Shown here: positions 63,593 through 64,000 of the stretch, piece after piece
Numbering within the stretch: the stretch's first letter is position 1
How the letters are laid out: each line of letters begins with the position of its first letter
Assembly (NCBI GenBank): GCA_937883755.1
Contig: CAKZYA010000001.1
Coordinates: 186,001 to 250,000, forward strand
DNA: 64,000 nucleotides
Reading direction: 5' to 3'
Origin: an uncultured Flammeovirgaceae bacterium
GTDB lineage: Bacteria; Bacteroidota; Bacteroidia; Cytophagales; Cyclobacteriaceae
Program-made: the position numbers and the translations under genes
The notes under the pieces: generated by a model
Database searches by the model: none
What the model was told of the DNA's origin: nothing
Seen by the model: only the letters and a program-made list of their open reading frames with translations

Positions 63593-64000
63593 ATGAGCGA
63601 ACAAAAAATCACAATCCAGAACGGCAACCTACAAGTACCTGACCAACCGATTATCCCATTCATCGAGGGCGATGGTACGGGAGTAGATATCTGGCCTGCT
63701 TCCAAAAAGGTAATGGATGCAGCCGTAGAAAAAGCGTACAATGGCAGCAAAAAAATAGCATGGCAGGAAGTATATGCTGGTCAAAAATCTTATGATAAAT
63801 CGGGCGAATGGCTTCCTAAAGAGACCTTAGATACCTTTCGCGAATACTTGGTTGGTATCAAAGGGCCACTAACCACACCCGTAGGGGGCGGTATTCGCTC
63901 ATTGAATGTTGCTCTGCGACAAGAGCTTGATTTGTACGCCTGCGTACGTCCGGTACGCTGGTACAATGGCACACCTTCTCCGGTAAAAAACCCTAGCACT
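63593..64000 (+). CDS. icd: NADP-dependent isocitrate dehydrogenase, N-terminal part (cut by window edge)
   Basis: The ATG at 63593-63595 opens 136 codons that run off the right edge. The product reads [20 protein letters not shown], then [40 protein letters not shown] and [15 protein letters not shown], all typical of the homodimeric NADP-dependent enzyme of the citric acid cycle, including the Ser-rich substrate loop ([12 protein letters not shown]). The C-terminal two thirds are outside the window. Confidence 0.95.
   Translation, partial: MSEQKITIQNGNLQVPDQPIIPFIEGDGTGVDIWPASKKVMDAAVEKAYNGSKKIAWQEVYAGQKSYDKSGEWLPKETLDTFREYLVGIKGPLTTPVGGGIRSLNVALRQELDLYACVRPVRWYNGTPSPVKNPST

Noticed and set aside
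63475-63750. Minus-strand open frame of 91 codons over the icd start
   Set aside because: It overlaps the well-supported N-terminus of icd on the opposite strand and has no homology pattern.
1-64000. tRNA, rRNA, CRISPR arrays and complete insertion sequences
   Set aside because: Reading of intergenic regions gave no cloverleaf, rRNA segment, regular spacer-repeat array or transposase with terminal repeats.

Overview
The window is a stretch of chromosome from a Bacteroidota bacterium, most likely a marine member of Cytophagales. Signs of this are a SusC/SusD pair with an ECF-sigma/FecR switch, gldE next to ssb and mutY, PorG-like DUF6089 proteins, TTTG-N18/19-TAnnTTTG promoters, very few Shine-Dalgarno sequences, a 1126-residue SecA without a zinc tail, and many sulfatases and secreted lipoproteins. 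No rRNA, tRNA, CRISPR array, phage or complete insertion sequence was seen.

Layout. 0-5.6 kb (minus strand): sigma factor, anti-sigma factor, SusC and the start of SusD, a trans-envelope uptake and signalling unit. 5.8-9.1 kb: a Tat-type metallophosphoesterase and a GntR regulator. 9.2-20.3 kb: housekeeping genes (RNase G, a 29-residue ribosomal-type microprotein, TPR protein, HU, mutY, ssb, gldE, RsmI-like methylase, metK, hibernation factor, xerC, rpsU). 20.6-29.4 kb: UDP-xylose pathway (ugd, UDP-glucuronate decarboxylase), pdxJ, yqeY, cvpA, a hydrolase/CBS/NAD kinase run and two PorG-like outer-membrane proteins. 29.5-36.2 kb: secreted accessory genes (PVC-type cytochrome c protein, FG-GAP protein, nuclease, hydrolase). 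36.2-40.5 kb: secA and dapF. 41.3-43.6 kb: a type II restriction-modification pair whose methyltransferase carries a MerR-like DNA-binding domain. 43.6-55.9 kb: a CnoX-like thioredoxin, SRPBCC, Crp/SnoaL, Gfo/Idh oxidoreductase, nucleoside-hydrolase-like protein, M1 peptidase, DUF3347 and TlpA lipoproteins, a GH113-like hydrolase and MscS. 56.3-62.0 kb: two sulfatases and an MG2 protein with an orphan TonB plug, suggesting use of sulfated polysaccharides. 62.1-64 kb: photolyase and the start of icd.

The most unusual signal is a set of five intergenic hairpin elements (about 23.6, 39.6, 44.9, 52.3 and 62.1 kb). Each arm is a short tandem array of 7-nt units (8-nt in one element), and the two arms are inverted copies that differ mostly by transitions. 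Two of them share one sequence family. They occupy most or all of their intergenic gaps. Other points of note are a DapF with serine in place of its second catalytic cysteine, a perfect palindrome in the sigma-factor leader, a hairpin leader before metK, an operator-like dyad over the methyltransferase promoter, and a 0.5-kb unexplained region before the sulfatases.

All calls come from reading the sequence. No database search was run.
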